Positions 1 to 12,332 of a DNA stretch of 64,000 nt are shown piece by piece (within the stretch, counting starts at the first letter, position 1; each line of letters starts with the position of its first letter). Origin of the DNA: Acanthochlamys bracteata (taxonomy: Eukaryota > Streptophyta > Magnoliopsida > Pandanales > Velloziaceae); contig CM034145.1 of NCBI GenBank assembly GCA_019914995.1, positions 1,798,001 through 1,862,000 of the forward strand. The letters are read 5' to 3'. A program made the translations under genes and the position numbers. A model generated the notes under the pieces. That model was not told the origin of the DNA. It worked only from the letters and a program-made list of their open reading frames with translations, and did not search any database.

Positions 1-745
1 CCTGATCATTAATAGAAGACGTAAAGAGTTTCTTATGCCTTGTGAAAGAGTTACCTGGAACGCATGCATTGAAAACGCACAAAAGAGTGAGCTTTGTACC
101 TCTAGATAGTTACCACATTTAGTATTCAGAATGTATGTCTTCTCTTTTTCTCAATCTTAAATACAATTTTAGGATAGCTCGAGCATAGTGTTACATACGG
201 AGATGGACTAACAATTGTTGACAATAACCTTCATTTTAGATGTGTAGTGCCTCATGTGCATATGGCAAAGACAGAGTAGCTAGCACAGCTTACGTGAAAT
301 TAGGAAACTCTTTGTAATATGGACTTTCGAACATGGTTTGATGATTAGCAATCTATGGGAATTTAATACTACTGCAATACTGGAAGTCTGGAACTTCTGC
401 TATCAGTTGAAGGAGGTGAAAAAATTCAGAAAATAACATGACATGCAGTTACACTTAGAAAAAGCATTGAATAATAATGTTTTCTTTTTTCGATTATCCT
501 ATGCAAGTATGATAGTGCTGGGAATTGTTACTATGGTATGCTTCTTGATGGTTAAATACATTTAAAAGAGAAGAAAATGGAGCGAGCATGAAATTGTTCT
601 CTAACTTCCTGAAACATCTATTATTTTAGAATATTTATGTGGGGCAAATGCTTGCTGTTGCTATATTGCAATATGATCCAACTTTCTTTTCACTTTCTTT
701 TGTTGTTAATTGGTGTATTTATTAACTATTTGCTTGTTTCATTAG
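1..745. other. Non-coding sequence upstream of the first visible TFIIF exon, probably intron
   Basis: No exon could be recognised here. The stretch is AT-rich and ends in a pyrimidine-rich tract and ATTAG, which fits a 3' splice site directly before the coding exon at 746. It is most likely intron of the same gene; earlier exons would lie left of the window. Confidence 0.5.
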
Positions 746-1782
746 ATGGATGATGAAGTTGGTATGCCACCAGTGCTTACTCCAAAAGAGAAGGAAGTCC
801 CCAAGGATGAGCCTGTTGAGAATACTCCAGCAAAAGCATCCAAGTCATCAAAACCAAAAAGAAAAGCAGGGCCTGAAGATGCTAAGGCTTCAAACGGTAC
901 TCCCTCGAAGAAAATTAAGGTGGAAAATGTAGGGGTCCTCCCTCCCTCCCTCTCTCTCTCTCTCTACCTCGCTCTCTCTCTCTCTCTCTCTAACCTCTCT
1001 AACCTTACTGAATTACAGGATGCTAAGACATCATCTATAAAGGATGAACCTTCCTCTTCAAAAGCTACTGTACCAGGAGTGAAGAGTTCAGCTGCAGAAT
1101 CATCTAAAACTGCATCTACACCAACAACTTCTCCTGTACCGGAGGAAGAAATAAGAAATGTGCTGTTGACAATGGCTCCCATCACAACTCAAGATTTAGC
1201 TGCTATGTTTAAGAGAAGGTTGAAAAGTCGAGAGGTTCGTTCTTGCACTCATTTGTTTGTTTCATCATCATTGCAGTTAATATTGTTTAGTCATTTATTA
1301 TACCTCTCTTTCTAAGTTTGTTTTGTAGGAATCCTTTAATTACTCCAGTTATTAACTTTAATAAGTCGGTCTTGCTATACTGCACATCTTGACGAAAAGG
1401 CAGCTGATATTTTGGGTGTATATTGGACTCTTTTTTTTTCCTTCCCTTATGAAAATTAGACATAGCTTAAATGAAAAGAAGAGGTCCTAGGGAGCTAAAG
1501 TACATCATTTAATGAGAGAGAGCTTATATTTAAATTTCCAAACTAAAGCAGAAGCGACCGAAGATAATTTGATTGTTCATACTGCGCTCTGGCTCTCTGA
1601 AGTTACTTTTGTTCGTGTAAGTCGCTGAAATAGTACTTCTGGAAGGGTATTTCATCTGATTTGCTCTTTGTAATTTGTATTTGCAGGATAGGCTTGCCTT
1701 CACGGATACCCTTAAGAGAATGTCGAAAGTTGTCAAGAAAGATGGTCAGCAGTATGTTCTGCTTAGTGATAAGGATAAGTGA
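746..1782 (+). CDS. Transcription initiation factor IIF alpha subunit (RAP74), C-terminal three exons
   Basis: TFIIF alpha works with RNA polymerase II in the nucleus during initiation and early elongation; its C-terminal winged helix contacts the CTD phosphatase FCP1 in other eukaryotes. I read three exons, 746-928, 1019-1234 and 1687-1782, with GT-AG borders and no frame change, giving about 164 residues to the TGA at 1780-1782. The first two exons are Lys/Ser/Pro/Glu-rich linker with basic patches (KPKRK, SKKIK), as expected of the RAP74 central region. The end of exon 2 (EEIRNVLLTMAPITTQDL) and exon 3 (LKRMSKVVKKDGQQYVLL) form the winged-helix domain. The 90-bp intron 929-1018 is CT-repeat rich and in frame, so read-through would stay open. 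The N-terminal half is outside the window. The gene looks intact as far as seen. Confidence 0.85.
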
Positions 1783-2687
1783 TTCATTTTTAACAGCGTA
1801 TGAATGTGCTATACACTTAAAGTTGTTGGCCGTTACTCCTGCACCTCTTCTCCTAAAGAGTTGAAAATGGTGTAATATCAAAATCTCTCAGGGTGTGTCT
1901 TGCCTGTTATTTTAGGGTTCAGTCAATAGCTTTTCAATGGAGGATTGCCTTCATTTGTCGTGTATGCAGAGCCCTTGGTATGATTCGGATTCCATCTTAT
2001 ATCGGCTGAAACATTTGAGCTGTTACAATGTGTAACTATGAGTATAGCTCTGGTTCGTCTGTAATGATGTTCAGATCATTTCACTGTCCATGGTGTAGTT
2101 GTGTCATCTAGATAATTGTGGTGTCGTAGCTGTCCAGATTTGTGATATTGAGGATACATACAGGCATATGTATATGTTTGCTTTGAATTCAAATATAAGT
2201 TTTGTGGAACATTCTGCTGCTCAGTGCTGAAGTTTCTAAAGGTGTACTCTGCCTGTAGATAAGAGGGTATCCTTTGTACGGTCTTTTCTATGTAGCTTTC
2301 TGAAAGTGCGAGGATGTGAACTAACAAGTTTTCAGTTTTCTGAACAACTTCGTAATGGAGAGCTTCAGCTTAATACTTCGATGTCTGGACAGGAAACTGC
2401 AAAATTGCCAAGTAACTCTCCGTGGGTCTTCGTTGCTCTGCCTGATGCAAGAGGCCGAAACTGCTATCCGGAGAAAGCTGATTATTAAGGTGCAAAATTT
2501 AAACACGCGTGAAGATTTGAAGTTCAAATAAACGTAGCGACTTATTTCGTACAGATAGGATTCTTACGGACCCGAAAGTCCCTTGAAATATGTTGTTTTC
2601 ATTTTACGAAGGAAGTAGAGAAATCCGGGCTTAAGGTTTTTTCTTTTTACGCACCGATAAACGAATCACGTAGTTATTGGTGTGAGT
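1783..2687. other. TFIIF alpha 3' UTR and intergenic DNA
   Basis: No convincing open frame is present. The first few hundred bases after the stop are of mixed composition and are likely 3' untranslated region; the end of the transcript cannot be placed. The AT-rich part from about 2690 belongs to the next element. Confidence 0.4.
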
Positions 2688-3522
2688 TAGGATAACAATA
2701 TATGATTCGATTCGAAAATATAATTCAAAATTGATCTATTTAATTACGGTTAAGGTTAAAAAATTTGATCCGTATAAATATATGGACTGAGTTAGGATTT
2801 AGCGAATTTGATCTGATTATTAATTAGATAAATTAGGATTAATCTAAAATTGACCCACCAATTCAAATTGTCATAAAAAAATAATATTTAATTTTTTATT
2901 TCTATTTATTAAAATATTAACAATAAAAATAATTAGTAATAGTAATTTATAAATTATTAAATTATATGATATTTATAATGAATTATTGTTTCTATTTTTT
3001 AATAAAATAGTGTAAGATAAAATTATAATATTATCGAAAGTATTACTATGTAGGTACTTTTGTAATGACGAATTTGGATTTTGTATAAAAATTTTTATCA
3101 AAATTTTATTAGATAGCTATGTTTATCAAAATTTTTATCGAAATTATTAATATGTATTTATAATCATAAAATTTTATCTGTCATCACATATTTTTAAAAA
3201 ATAAAAATAAAATTTTTTGAATATTTTAAGGACCGATAAAGATACTAAAAAAAATAAATTTTGACAAGTATTCACTATATCTCGTCACTAAAAATATCAT
3301 ATATTTTTATTATAACTGATATTATAAATTCGCTGAAATTTAAAAATATATTAATTATTAAATAGGTCGATTCGAATTTGATCTGGTTATTAATAGGTTG
3401 GATTAGAATTGATAATTTTGACCTATATAAATTTATGGATTGAGGTTAAGATTGAACGAATTCGATTCGATTATTAAATAGTTTGACTCAAAACTGATCC
3501 ATCAATTTAAATCGTCACTCTA
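2688..3522. mobile_element. hAT-type MITE, copy 1 (835 bp)
   Basis: The element starts TAGGATAACAATATATGA and ends ...GTCACTCTA. It is flanked by a perfect 8-bp direct repeat GTGTGAGT (2680-2687 and 3523-3530). Its sequence matches the copies at 59485 and 61558 along most of its length, including subterminal phrases such as 'gtataaatatatgg' and 'gatctgattattaa' that recur near both ends. It has no coding capacity. An 8-bp target duplication and TAGGG-like ends are typical of the hAT superfamily. Its termini have diverged more than those of the other copies, suggesting an older insertion. Confidence 0.8.
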
Positions 3523-4712
3523 GTGTGAGTCAATATGAGCAAATGTTTTAATATTATTAGAGTTATCTATATAAACCTCACTAATAAAAAATTAATATAA
3601 CTAAGCTACTAGTTACGCATTTGACTTGTATGTCTACAGGTGATACATTCACACATCTATTCAGATATGTTACTGTATATGATCTTATAACAAGTTACTT
3701 TACAAAATGTGAAGGCAACAGATACCCTCTTTGGCAGTCAGCACTGATCTTGAAGCTAAGTTAACATTTTAGCGGTTATGAAACTTGGTACCTCTTATAT
3801 CTGCTTTGAAGTCAGAGGAATGTGTTCTTTTCATCCTTACGGTTCTTTCTTCATACAAAAAATTATTTTTAACTCACTATCAGCGACATAAAAGAAAACA
3901 ATAGTAATTTTTAGTTTACTTTTTCTACAAAATAATATAAAAATTAAATTTATTTGTAATTGCATTGTTGGTAATAATTTACTTTTTAGTAACTTAATTT
4001 TGAATAATTCACTTTCGGTCCTAAAAGAACGGACCTTTGGCTATGTTGATCAGGAGTATCGGAAGAATCACCAAGTCAATGCCTCTGGCGATGCTTACGG
4101 CTTACTGTGTTTTACGAATTATTTGCAGGTATAATAGTCACCAATTTGAATGCTGGAGGACCTATGCTATTGCCCATTCAAACAGGTTTCGTTTTTCTGA
4201 TTGTTCAAATAGGTTTGGTTCTAATTCGCAAGGAAACTTCTTACAAGAACTGGTTAACTTGTAGGATTTTGCTGATCCAAAACTAGATCACTGACAACTA
4301 CATCAGTGCTCACGTTCAATCTGACATTTTCCTGCTTGGACAAACAAGCAACAAATGCTATTGATGGAGCAAGGCAATGGACATCACTATGTTATTACAA
4401 ATAACATTCACTATGAAGGGTTTCCAAACATAGCAGGTACTGACTACAGAGAAATAACTGCGGCTATATGTAGAACCTCAAAACATGAACACAAAATTCT
4501 ATTCATGAAATTTCTTTTATTTCATAATCAGACTCCTATATCTCTCATGTACATAAAACATATTTTGAAAGAACCAGTAATATTTAGTGTTCCTGCTCTT
4601 AAAAACTTGAGCAAGAATCATGAAACACATATATATATATATATATATATATCAATCAAAAGAATGAACGAACTACTACACATCTGGTGAATGTGTTTCT
4701 GGGAGAACTGGT
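3523..4712. other. Intergenic DNA with a short (TA)n tract
   Basis: No gene was recognised. A (TA)n microsatellite of about 24 bp lies at 4629-4652, just beyond the 3' end of the U-box gene. The stretch next to 4712 should include the 3' UTR of that minus-strand gene. Confidence 0.4.
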
Positions 4713-6800
4713 TCATGTGGCATGAACCATTCGATCTCGAACAGGCGGCCTGAAAAACGTGGGGCCGTCGAGATCATAGTAACGGTGGATGTGGTTAAGT
4801 AGTGACCTTGCCATCTTGCCTGCCTGGGGCGATCCTTCTGTAACAAGTCTGTACAACGACGGCATCAACGAAGGCATCTCTTCTAAAACACAGATTGCCT
4901 TTGAGCCGCCGTTGTTGCATAGGGAGAGTAATGCAGAAACACAGAATTCTTTGCCCGAGTTGGACCCAGTGTAGCAAAGTACTTCAACAAGTAATGGCAC
5001 TGCTGAAGATTTTAGAATGGCTTCCGTTCCTTCTGGTTTATCCGCAATTTTTCCTAGAACTGCGGCAGCGTCAGTAACAAGATCCTCTTTGTGAGAGGAT
5101 AGAAGGCCAGTGATTGCCAGAACAGTGTCTGCTGCGAGAACTTTCTGATGATTGTTTGAATGCAATAGTAATCCAAACAGCGTGACGATTGCATTCTTCT
5201 TTCCTCTATAAGTTCCATTTCTGAGAAGATCCACAATAGCCGGAATAGCATCAGGCATTTCTCCAATCTGTTTCCGGCAATCGTCGCTCGACGAAAGGTA
5301 GAACAAGATTGCTGCAGCATTTTGCCTGGTGTCCAATTTGTACCCCTTTGTCAATGCCTTTAAAACAGGCTTCAGTCCGCAGGATTCCAAAATCTCCTTC
5401 CTGCCTTTCGGATGCTTTGACAAATTCAGTAAGGCAGCAACCGAATTCTCCTGCGTCAATGGGTCGCAGGAGCAAAGCAGAGTCAGCAGCAATGGAACAG
5501 CACCAGATTCAACGAAACAAGCTCTGTTGAATAAGCTTGATTTAGTCATCAGCCGGATTTCGTAAGCTGCTCTGTTCTTCTCTGCTTCTGATCTAGAATC
5601 CAATTTAGCAACAAGGAACTTAATCGTAATCCTAGTAGCTCGGTCTGCAGCTCTGCTGCTGGCAGATTCGGTCTTCGACAAATCGCGATTTCGCCGATTT
5701 CCTGATTCAGCTACCGGAATTCCATTCTCGGTACAGAATCTATGCACAAGCATTCTGAGTGTTAAATTGGGAACAAGATCAGCAGTGGCAAGCTTCTCGC
5801 CGGTAACTGGACAGCTTAAACTCCGCTGTGAAGTCAACCACCGTTCGATCGATTTCCGGTCGTATGTCTGTCCAGTGGACACCATCACCGGATCAGTCAT
5901 CAGTTCAAGCGATATCGGGCACCGGAGATTCTCTGGATTGATTCCGCGAGCAAATGGAGGTCCTTCATCAACTGCTGTATGAATCTTGTGCTTGCCCTCC
6001 ACCGGACCATCGCCGAAGAAGACAACTGCTCGACAATATGTCATCAAACCAATCAAGCAAGATAGAAAACCAACGCAACCACCACTGCCGTTTTCTTCTA
6101 CTAAACCAGAAAACAATTCTTCTTCAAGAAATATAACTTCTTCATTGCAAACTTCCCAAGTTTTCAGCTCCAGCTTATCAAGAAACTTCAAAAGCTTCCT
6201 TCTTGATGGAGAGAATCCATTGCCCAACTGTTGAATCATCGATTTAACTTCACTTGCAATATTTTCTTCTTCAGAATCGATCTCAACGTTCATTTTCCAT
6301 GCTTGCGCCGCTTGCATTCGAACTATTTGAATCACATCTTCATCCGCAGTAACTCCTTCAAGAGAAAGAACGATGTCCAAAGAAGTAGCAATCGTTCTGA
6401 TAAGAACGCGAAGCTCGCAAGTAACTGTTTCTGAGTGCATAAGTAACCACAGCGTTGCGCCGGGACGAGAGAAGTCCGCAAGGAGATAACGGAGCCGTTG
6501 CAGCGTTACGTTGAGCTCCGTTAATGCCAAAATCTCTGAGGGCGGAAGTTGACAGGGGCTGTTGTTGGTTTCGTCTTGAAGTGATTCGAAGAAGGTGAGA
6601 AGGAGTGTTACTTGCCGGAGTGATTCACGGAATAAACGGCGGTGGAGATAAGGGTGATGATGTTTACGGTGAATGTAACGGAGAAGGATTGAACGGCAGA
6701 GATTAGTTAGAGAGTTAAGATGAGATTGTGGAGATGCACCGGAGTATGGTTGGACCGCCGGGAATGTCAGAATTTTCCGGCGGTCGTTACATGGATTCAT
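4713..6800 (-). CDS. U-box/ARM-repeat E3 ubiquitin-protein ligase, PUB18/PUB19-like
   Basis: A single open frame of 695 residues from ATG at 6800 to a stop at 4713, the usual length for this subfamily. The N-terminal part (about 25-260) is the helical U-box N-terminal domain. The U-box is at about 288-362 (NPENLRCPISLELMTDPV, then GQTYDRKSIERWL and SCPVTGEKL) and would recruit an E2 enzyme. Armadillo repeats fill about 395-675 (for example AVPLLLTLL, ENSVAALLNLS, TDAAAVLGKIA) and would bind substrate. The start RRKILTFPAVQP resembles Arabidopsis PUB18/PUB19, which act in stress and abscisic-acid responses; that role is inferred by family, not seen. The gene has no intron, as in those relatives, and no breaks. 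Upstream on the minus strand is a pyrimidine-rich leader. This is the best-preserved gene in the window. Confidence 0.93.
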   Translation of the reverse strand: MNPCNDRRKILTFPAVQPYSGASPQSHLNSLTNLCRSILLRYIHRKHHHPYLHRRLFRESLRQVTLLLTFFESLQDETNNSPCQLPPSEILALTELNVTLQRLRYLLADFSRPGATLWLLMHSETVTCELRVLIRTIATSLDIVLSLEGVTADEDVIQIVRMQAAQAWKMNVEIDSEEENIASEVKSMIQQLGNGFSPSRRKLLKFLDKLELKTWEVCNEEVIFLEEELFSGLVEENGSGGCVGFLSCLIGLMTYCRAVVFFGDGPVEGKHKIHTAVDEGPPFARGINPENLRCPISLELMTDPVMVSTGQTYDRKSIERWLTSQRSLSCPVTGEKLATADLVPNLTLRMLVHRFCTENGIPVAESGNRRNRDLSKTESASSRAADRATRITIKFLVAKLDSRSEAEKNRAAYEIRLMTKSSLFNRACFVESGAVPLLLTLLCSCDPLTQENSVAALLNLSKHPKGRKEILESCGLKPVLKALTKGYKLDTRQNAAAILFYLSSSDDCRKQIGEMPDAIPAIVDLLRNGTYRGKKNAIVTLFGLLLHSNNHQKVLAADTVLAITGLLSSHKEDLVTDAAAVLGKIADKPEGTEAILKSSAVPLLVEVLCYTGSNSGKEFCVSALLSLCNNGGSKAICVLEEMPSLMPSLYRLVTEGSPQAGKMARSLLNHIHRYYDLDGPTFFRPPVRDRMVHAT

Positions 6801-9135
6801 TCTTTGAGAGAAGTAAAATAAAAAATTTAAAGGAAGAAAGAAAGAATGAAGAGAGCTGCTTGAATACGTCGATGAGCTTTTCGCAGGAGTGCATATCGAA
6901 CGGTTTATTACCGGGTTATGTAGGAAAAAAGAAAAAGAATTATAGAGATTTTTTAAATTAAAGATATTTTTAAAAAAAAATTAGTTGATTAAAACAATAA
7001 TAAAATTAAATAATAAAAAAATTTTATTTTAAAATATTTAAATAAATTTTTTATATATTTATAAAAAATATATTATAAAATAAAAAATAAAAAATAAAAT
7101 TAGTATTTGAAAAAACACCTCTATATACGTGTACGGTGAAGATGGGCCGTAGAGATTGTAGGCAGAGAAAATAGAAAGAAATTGATGTATTTTTGTTTCA
7201 GAAGAAAGAACGCGGCAGAACGTGGAGTAAGGAGTTGGAGTGGATAAGTTACAATTCACGCGAGCCAGATCCCATCTCGATCCCTGTCGATCTTCGCTAA
7301 GATTTTGAAGGAACGGTCGGAGCTTACCCCGATAACTACGTCAACAGTGTGATTCATTGTGGAACACACCTACTGTGATGCCACGTGGCTGTAAATTGCA
7401 ACCGGTCGAGATGGTACTGACCGCAGTAGAACGCGGCCGACATGGCGAAGTAGAATGTTAGTTTTAAAACAGCAACCAGCGATATTTGCTGCGTGTAGTG
7501 ATCTGAATGGTTCTGTGTGGTGTTTTAGATCTCAGCAACTGCAATTTTAGTTAAGTAGATAAGCTAAATAACACCTGACTGATCGTGTATTCTTGGTAAA
7601 ATTTTGATATGATCGACAGAGAACTGGTTAAAGCATTCGCAACGCTTTAGATCGTCTGGTAAAATAGTTTATAAAACTTAACGTTTAAATGTTTTATAAA
7701 AAAAAATCATTCCAGCTACCGAAGCTTATTTAAGTTATTGAAGTCATTACTTGAAGATATTGATTTTGTTGCGTGCCTTTAAGTAAACCTTGAATATTTT
7801 TCTTGGCAAAGTAGTCTTGATAACATCACCAGCATACTTAGTTAAGTTAATAAATTCCATTAATTAGTCTGCCTAAATGAATATATCTCAGATATTTTCT
7901 TGTTGAATGAATCATATAACATTCCAAACGCGTCACATTACATGAGAGATTAAATTAGCTGACTCATCTTGGTCTTTGTAATATAGGGGATTAAAATTGA
8001 AAATCTGTATTTGATGAGTTGTGACGGTTGCTTGCGTGGTAACACGTTTCCTAAATTGTGTGGATTTTTTTTATACTGTGACATGATTGATCTCGTTCGA
8101 GATTTGAAAAATTTTTGCATCTAACATTTTAAATTGCCAATACTTAAATTAATTCTCTGTAACCAGAAGCATGTCAGGCTCATCTAATCAAAGTTGAACT
8201 GACTCGAACCGCCGTACCATGCCGACCAACGTTAGTAAGTCCGTATTTATTAATGGTTGAAGCTAAGCTTCCCACGTCCGGCGGGCAAGGGAATTGCCTA
8301 CATAGGTCCCACTCTGCAATTTAGGCGATCGCTCATTATCTGGGCTAGCGGCGTCAAACGGACGGATCAGCCCGGGCACACACGCGGTTTTTAAACTAAC
8401 AGGAAATCTGTAACAGATTTTGCGGAGGAATTTAAGAGTGCTTTTAAAATATTTAATTTAATTTTAAAAATTATTTAAAAATTAATAATAATAAATAATA
8501 ATGAAATTTTATTAGATAAAAGTTTCTTTTATTTTGATATTTTTAAACAAATTTTATAAAAAAATTATTAAATAATAAACTAAAAAATTCAAAAGTATTT
8601 TTAATACAATGCCCTTAAGTCATTCGTAGATCTAGCTTATTAAATCATTTCGGTAAGCGTAATAAACCTATTCAACTAGGTAACCAACATAGGGAAACAG
8701 CAGGAACAAGAGATTAACGCAATTGGCGTAGAGAATGCTGTTGAATTATAATGTATTTATTTTCATAATTATGCTGAATTTATTTTAAAATTAAATCTGT
8801 TAAACCCTTCGGTCTAGATTCAGAACGTATTTTCAAATCGTTAGCATTTATAGGGCCGGGTCCGGCTTGTAGTTGGCCCGGCCTTTTGACACCCGCAGAG
8901 CAAGTCTATAGTATCACTTTTGGCCCGGCCTATATTCCAGTCGCAACAGACATAAGGAAGCAGCATGGATAAAAAGATGTCGTTACTGAAGCAGCAAACA
9001 TTATTTTACTTGCAATCTCAGCTGATACTGAAGATTTTAGTATTGTACTGATTAGATTTTCAATGAAAGTTTTTTATCCAACAGTCGTAACTCGTAAGGA
9101 ACGGAAAGAATTTACTCTACAAGTATATATCAGCT
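6801..9135. other. Intergenic DNA upstream of the U-box gene
   Basis: The first ~160 bp form the likely 5' leader of the minus-strand U-box gene. Two very AT-rich blocks (about 6940-7110 and 8430-8610) look like decayed miniature elements but lack clear ends. Around 8850-8930 there is a GC-rich inverted phrase (gggccggg ... ggcccggcc). No gene was recognised. Confidence 0.4.
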
Positions 9136-9396
9136 GTTTGGGGCTGCGTTTGAAAAATTATTTATCAATTTTTTCAACTTTTCTCTATTTTATATTCTTT
9201 AATATATATTTTTAAAATATATAAAAAATTTAATTAAAAATTTAAAAAATGTAGAAAAATTTTATGAAGTGAGATCTTTTTATTGCATATTTTTATTATT
9301 TTTTTTGAAGTAAAAAAAAAATTCATTTTTCAAAAAAGATAAAATTACCCTCTATTTTAGAAAAGTATTATTTCATAAGCACTCCAAAACACCACC
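9136..9396 (-). mobile_element. Tourist-like MITE, degenerate copy, reverse orientation
   Basis: It is the reverse-complement relative of the elements at 9476 and 12084, sharing the core (GAGATCTTTTTATTGCATAT here, its complement there). The ends (ggctgcgtttg ... ccaaaacaccacc) are recognisable but damaged, and no clean target duplication remains. Confidence 0.55.
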
Positions 9397-9475
9397 ATAA
9401 TAATTGCGCAAGTCCTTAGACATTACCACTCTCGTTCGTATCCTCTCAATTAATTATTTTCATTCACTCGTTCGT

Positions 9476-9732
9476 CGGATGTTTGGAATTGCTTATGAAA
9501 TAGAACTTTTCTGAAATAGAAGATATTTTTGTCCTTTTTAAAAAATAAGTTCTATTTTTTTACTTCCAAAAAAATAATAAAAATATGCAATAAAAAGATC
9601 TCACTCCGTAGAATTTTCTTACACTTTTTAGATTTTTAAATAAATTTTTTATATACTTTTTAATATATATTGAAAAACGTAAAATGAAGAATTGAAAATT
9701 TTGGTCGAAAAAAAGCAATGCCAAACACTCCC
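9476..9732 (+). mobile_element. Tourist-like MITE copy, forward orientation
   Basis: The ends ggatgtttggaattgc and gcaatgccaaacactccc are inverted repeats, and the body matches the copy at 12084 (AATAAAAAGATCTCACT, TTAAATAAATTTTTTATATA). With the reversed copy only ~80 bp to the left, the two form an inverted pair that could fold into a long hairpin if transcribed. Confidence 0.65.
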
Positions 9733-10029
9733 AGAGAGCTGTCAACTAAAATATATTAAATTTATTTTAATTTAGTGAGATGTAATTATTTTGATTATAT
9801 TATTTATCAATAAATTATTTATTATTTATGTTATATATTTTTTAATATTTTTAATTTAATCTAGATACGATAAAAATAGTTCATTAATTTCGACCAACTC
9901 TATTTGCCGTTAAAAGTGAAGCAGCGATTGAATCAAACTTATCGATATTTTCTCATCAACAACTTAGCATACTTCTTTGTCTTTGGTTAAGGAATAGGGA
10001 CTAGATCAACCCATACATTAGTAGAACTA

Positions 10030-10198
10030 TTATTTGGTCGGTCAATAATATTTATTAATAGTTACCAATCTAATTTTTGTCCTTTTTCTTAGCGATCGAT
10101 GTTTGAGGATCAATTTTGCGATCGTTTTTATTTGGTCGCAAATACTAATAGCAATCAAATTTTTTAACTGCAACCAACATTTTTGATATTTAGTAGTG
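10030..10198 (-). mobile_element. Possible CACTA-type transposon end
   Basis: Read on the minus strand, the segment begins CACTACTAAATATC at 10198 and is followed by several GCGATCG / GCGACC-like subterminal motifs, the pattern of En/Spm (CACTA) ends. The other end was not found, so this may be a truncated piece or a chance match. Confidence 0.3.
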
Positions 10199-11040
10199 TT
10201 TTTTTCTTGGTAGTGCATGCGAAAATATATATGAGCCTTTATGTTACAAATTATGGTCAAGTCTGTTGATAATATTTCACTCTTCTAGGCACCCCTAAGC
10301 CTCGCTCTGGGAGACGGTTGGCCATATGCAATAGTTAATCACAAGGTCAGATACCTAGGGGACTCACTTCGCCACTAAGACAAAAGAGGTTGTTGTTAAC
10401 GCAAACACTTCCTACAATGGTGCCAAATTTATGTAACAACGCTACCATGCATGCAAAATAGGTGATCCCTTCATATACGAAACTATAAAGAAATATTGAA
10501 GGTAAGGAACAAATTATCGTTCATTGGTCGATGAAAGAAATTACCGAGCCATCACACCATGCTCAACGGCCTACAACATCTCCTTTGTATCTCTTCATCA
10601 ACCTCCAAAGCTGTTGAGGTTTCGTTGCATGCACAATTTAAAATACAGGAGAGACAACTTAAGCGATTGGAATCAAAATTTTTCAAAGTTGATCGTAAGT
10701 ATTATTAGGGTTGTCTCAAAAATACATATTCATAGAATCTTTAAAAGATTTGGGATAAAAATTACTCGGTAAATATTATTTCAATTCAAAAAGATGATAG
10801 TTCAGTCTTATACAATGTCTAATTAATTAAAGAATGAATTGAAATGCATGTCTTGTTTGGAAGCTGATGTATGCTAGAACTTATACAACACCAGGCGCTA
10901 CTTTTGCTGTCATAATACTGAGCCGATTGCAATGTAAGTCAAGGTATATATAATCAGTTAAAAAAAATATTAAGATATTTCTATAAAACAAAAAATCACA
11001 TACTTATGGTTTTAGATTTTTTACTCATCTTTGTTTCTAC
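10199..11040. other. Intergenic DNA, nothing recognised
   Basis: Short open frames are present but none resembles a known protein, and none has gene-like context. Confidence 0.4.
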
Positions 11041-11232
11041 ATGCAGCTGACCCTTGCGCAGTGTTACCTTTGCGATTGGTCGAATTTGCACCATGACTTG
11101 GTCGCTATGGTCTCTGGGCGCCTCACCGACTTCATCAACTACGTTAGATTCTGCACGGTTTGTCGCTCGTGGCGAACAGCAGTACTTGAAGCAGGGCGGA
11201 GACGTAGGGCGAGCTTTCTTTCCTATATATAA
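11041..11232 (+). pseudogene. F-box (DUF295-type) gene fragment
   Basis: The frame encodes an F-box: DWSNLHHDLVAMVSGRL followed by DFINYVRFCTVCRSWRTA, as in plant F-box proteins of the DUF295 group, which serve as substrate adaptors of SCF ubiquitin ligases. It stops after 63 codons. Intact relatives run to roughly 350-400 residues. The downstream 500 bp contains short frames but no clear DUF295 domain. The ATG is preceded by a pyrimidine-rich tract and the exon could begin at the CAG inside it. I read it as a truncated copy; a gene with introns in which the rest is badly diverged is less likely. Confidence 0.6.
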
Positions 11233-12083
11233 CTGGAGGCTTCGTAATTTATAACAATATTTATTTAAGACGGTAAGTTTTCCTTTAACCGGTCCTGTGC
11301 CGGTGGAGGTTCTTTATCTGAAATCACCCTCGCCGTATGCATACAGCAACCCGCTCTCTGTTGCATACAGCGTCGTACGTACGTCCGTTATCTGGTGAGT
11401 TGATTCCCGTGTTCAGGAAGACGAAGACTACCACAACAAAATCTTTGAGTCATGAAGCTACTCATGACGTTGGCATTTTCCAAGTTAATCGCCGGCGGCA
11501 AGGGAAGTAGTTCATCTTGCGAGGGAGGTGAAAGCTTAGGATTGGACGTTGCTTTTAGGCAGCACTCCTTGTGCGGCTCTTCCGTTTTCATTACTATTTG
11601 ATGCTTGCAGGCCGAAAATTCTATTTTATTTTATCGATCGCTTGCCCGATATCTGCCGGGAGTACTATTTCATTAGTACTTCTGCGTGGAGGATATCAAA
11701 GAAAATAATCCGCCTCGAATATGGATTTTTACCTTATAGTTTCTGATCCAATTCAGCTTATGAGAATTGATTTTGTGTACAGTAAGTTTTCATTGAATTG
11801 CAATACTAGCAATTCTATGGAAGCATTAATTGCATTGAAATTTAAGAACATAGATGAATTACTGTTGATACCAGAATTTATAGTTTACATTTAAAATTGT
11901 TTTTCTCCGTATGGGATTAATTTTTACTCTAGATTTTAACAGAAGATTTATAAATTATAAGTATCGATAACTCTTCAAAATTTTAACTCTTATCATATTT
12001 TATGCTTCATATCAGATTCAGTAATTTAGACTATCTTCACATACAGGGATGTAAGAGCCAACTAGAAATCCCTAGTATTATAA
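11233..12083. other. Intergenic DNA after the F-box fragment
   Basis: This may hold decayed remains of the F-box gene body (a GC-richer stretch 11280-11600), but no frame is convincing. From 11760 on the sequence is plain AT-rich DNA. Confidence 0.35.
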
Positions 12084-12332
12084 GGGGGTGTTTGGGATTC
12101 AACATGAAATGGAACTTTTGTGAAATGAAGGTTTTTTGTTTTTTTTTTGAAAACGAGCTCTATTTTTTTACTTATTAAAAAATAATAAAAATATGTAATA
12201 AAAAGATCTCACTACAGTAGAATTTTTCTACACTTTCTAAATTTTTAAATAAATTTTTTATATATTTATAAAATATGTATTGAAAAAAAGCGTGAAATGA
12301 AGAATAATTGGAAAGCAAAGCCAAACACCCCC
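12084..12332 (+). mobile_element. Tourist-like (PIF/Harbinger) MITE with TAA target duplication
   Basis: The 249-bp element has ends GGGGGTGTTTGG and CCAAACACCCCC, a perfect terminal inverted repeat, flanked by TAA on both sides (12081-12083, 12333-12335). Three-base TAA/TTA duplications and this terminus are typical of PIF/Harbinger MITEs. It has no coding capacity. It is the best-preserved of three copies in the window. Confidence 0.85.

Noticed and set aside
4037-4690. Two plus-strand frames of 75 and 111 codons left of the U-box gene
   Set aside because: No homology, AT-rich and microsatellite-containing, with no promoter or splice context.
10262-10500. Structured RNA or tRNA near 10262-10340
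   Set aside because: No cloverleaf or box A/B at proper spacing could be drawn.
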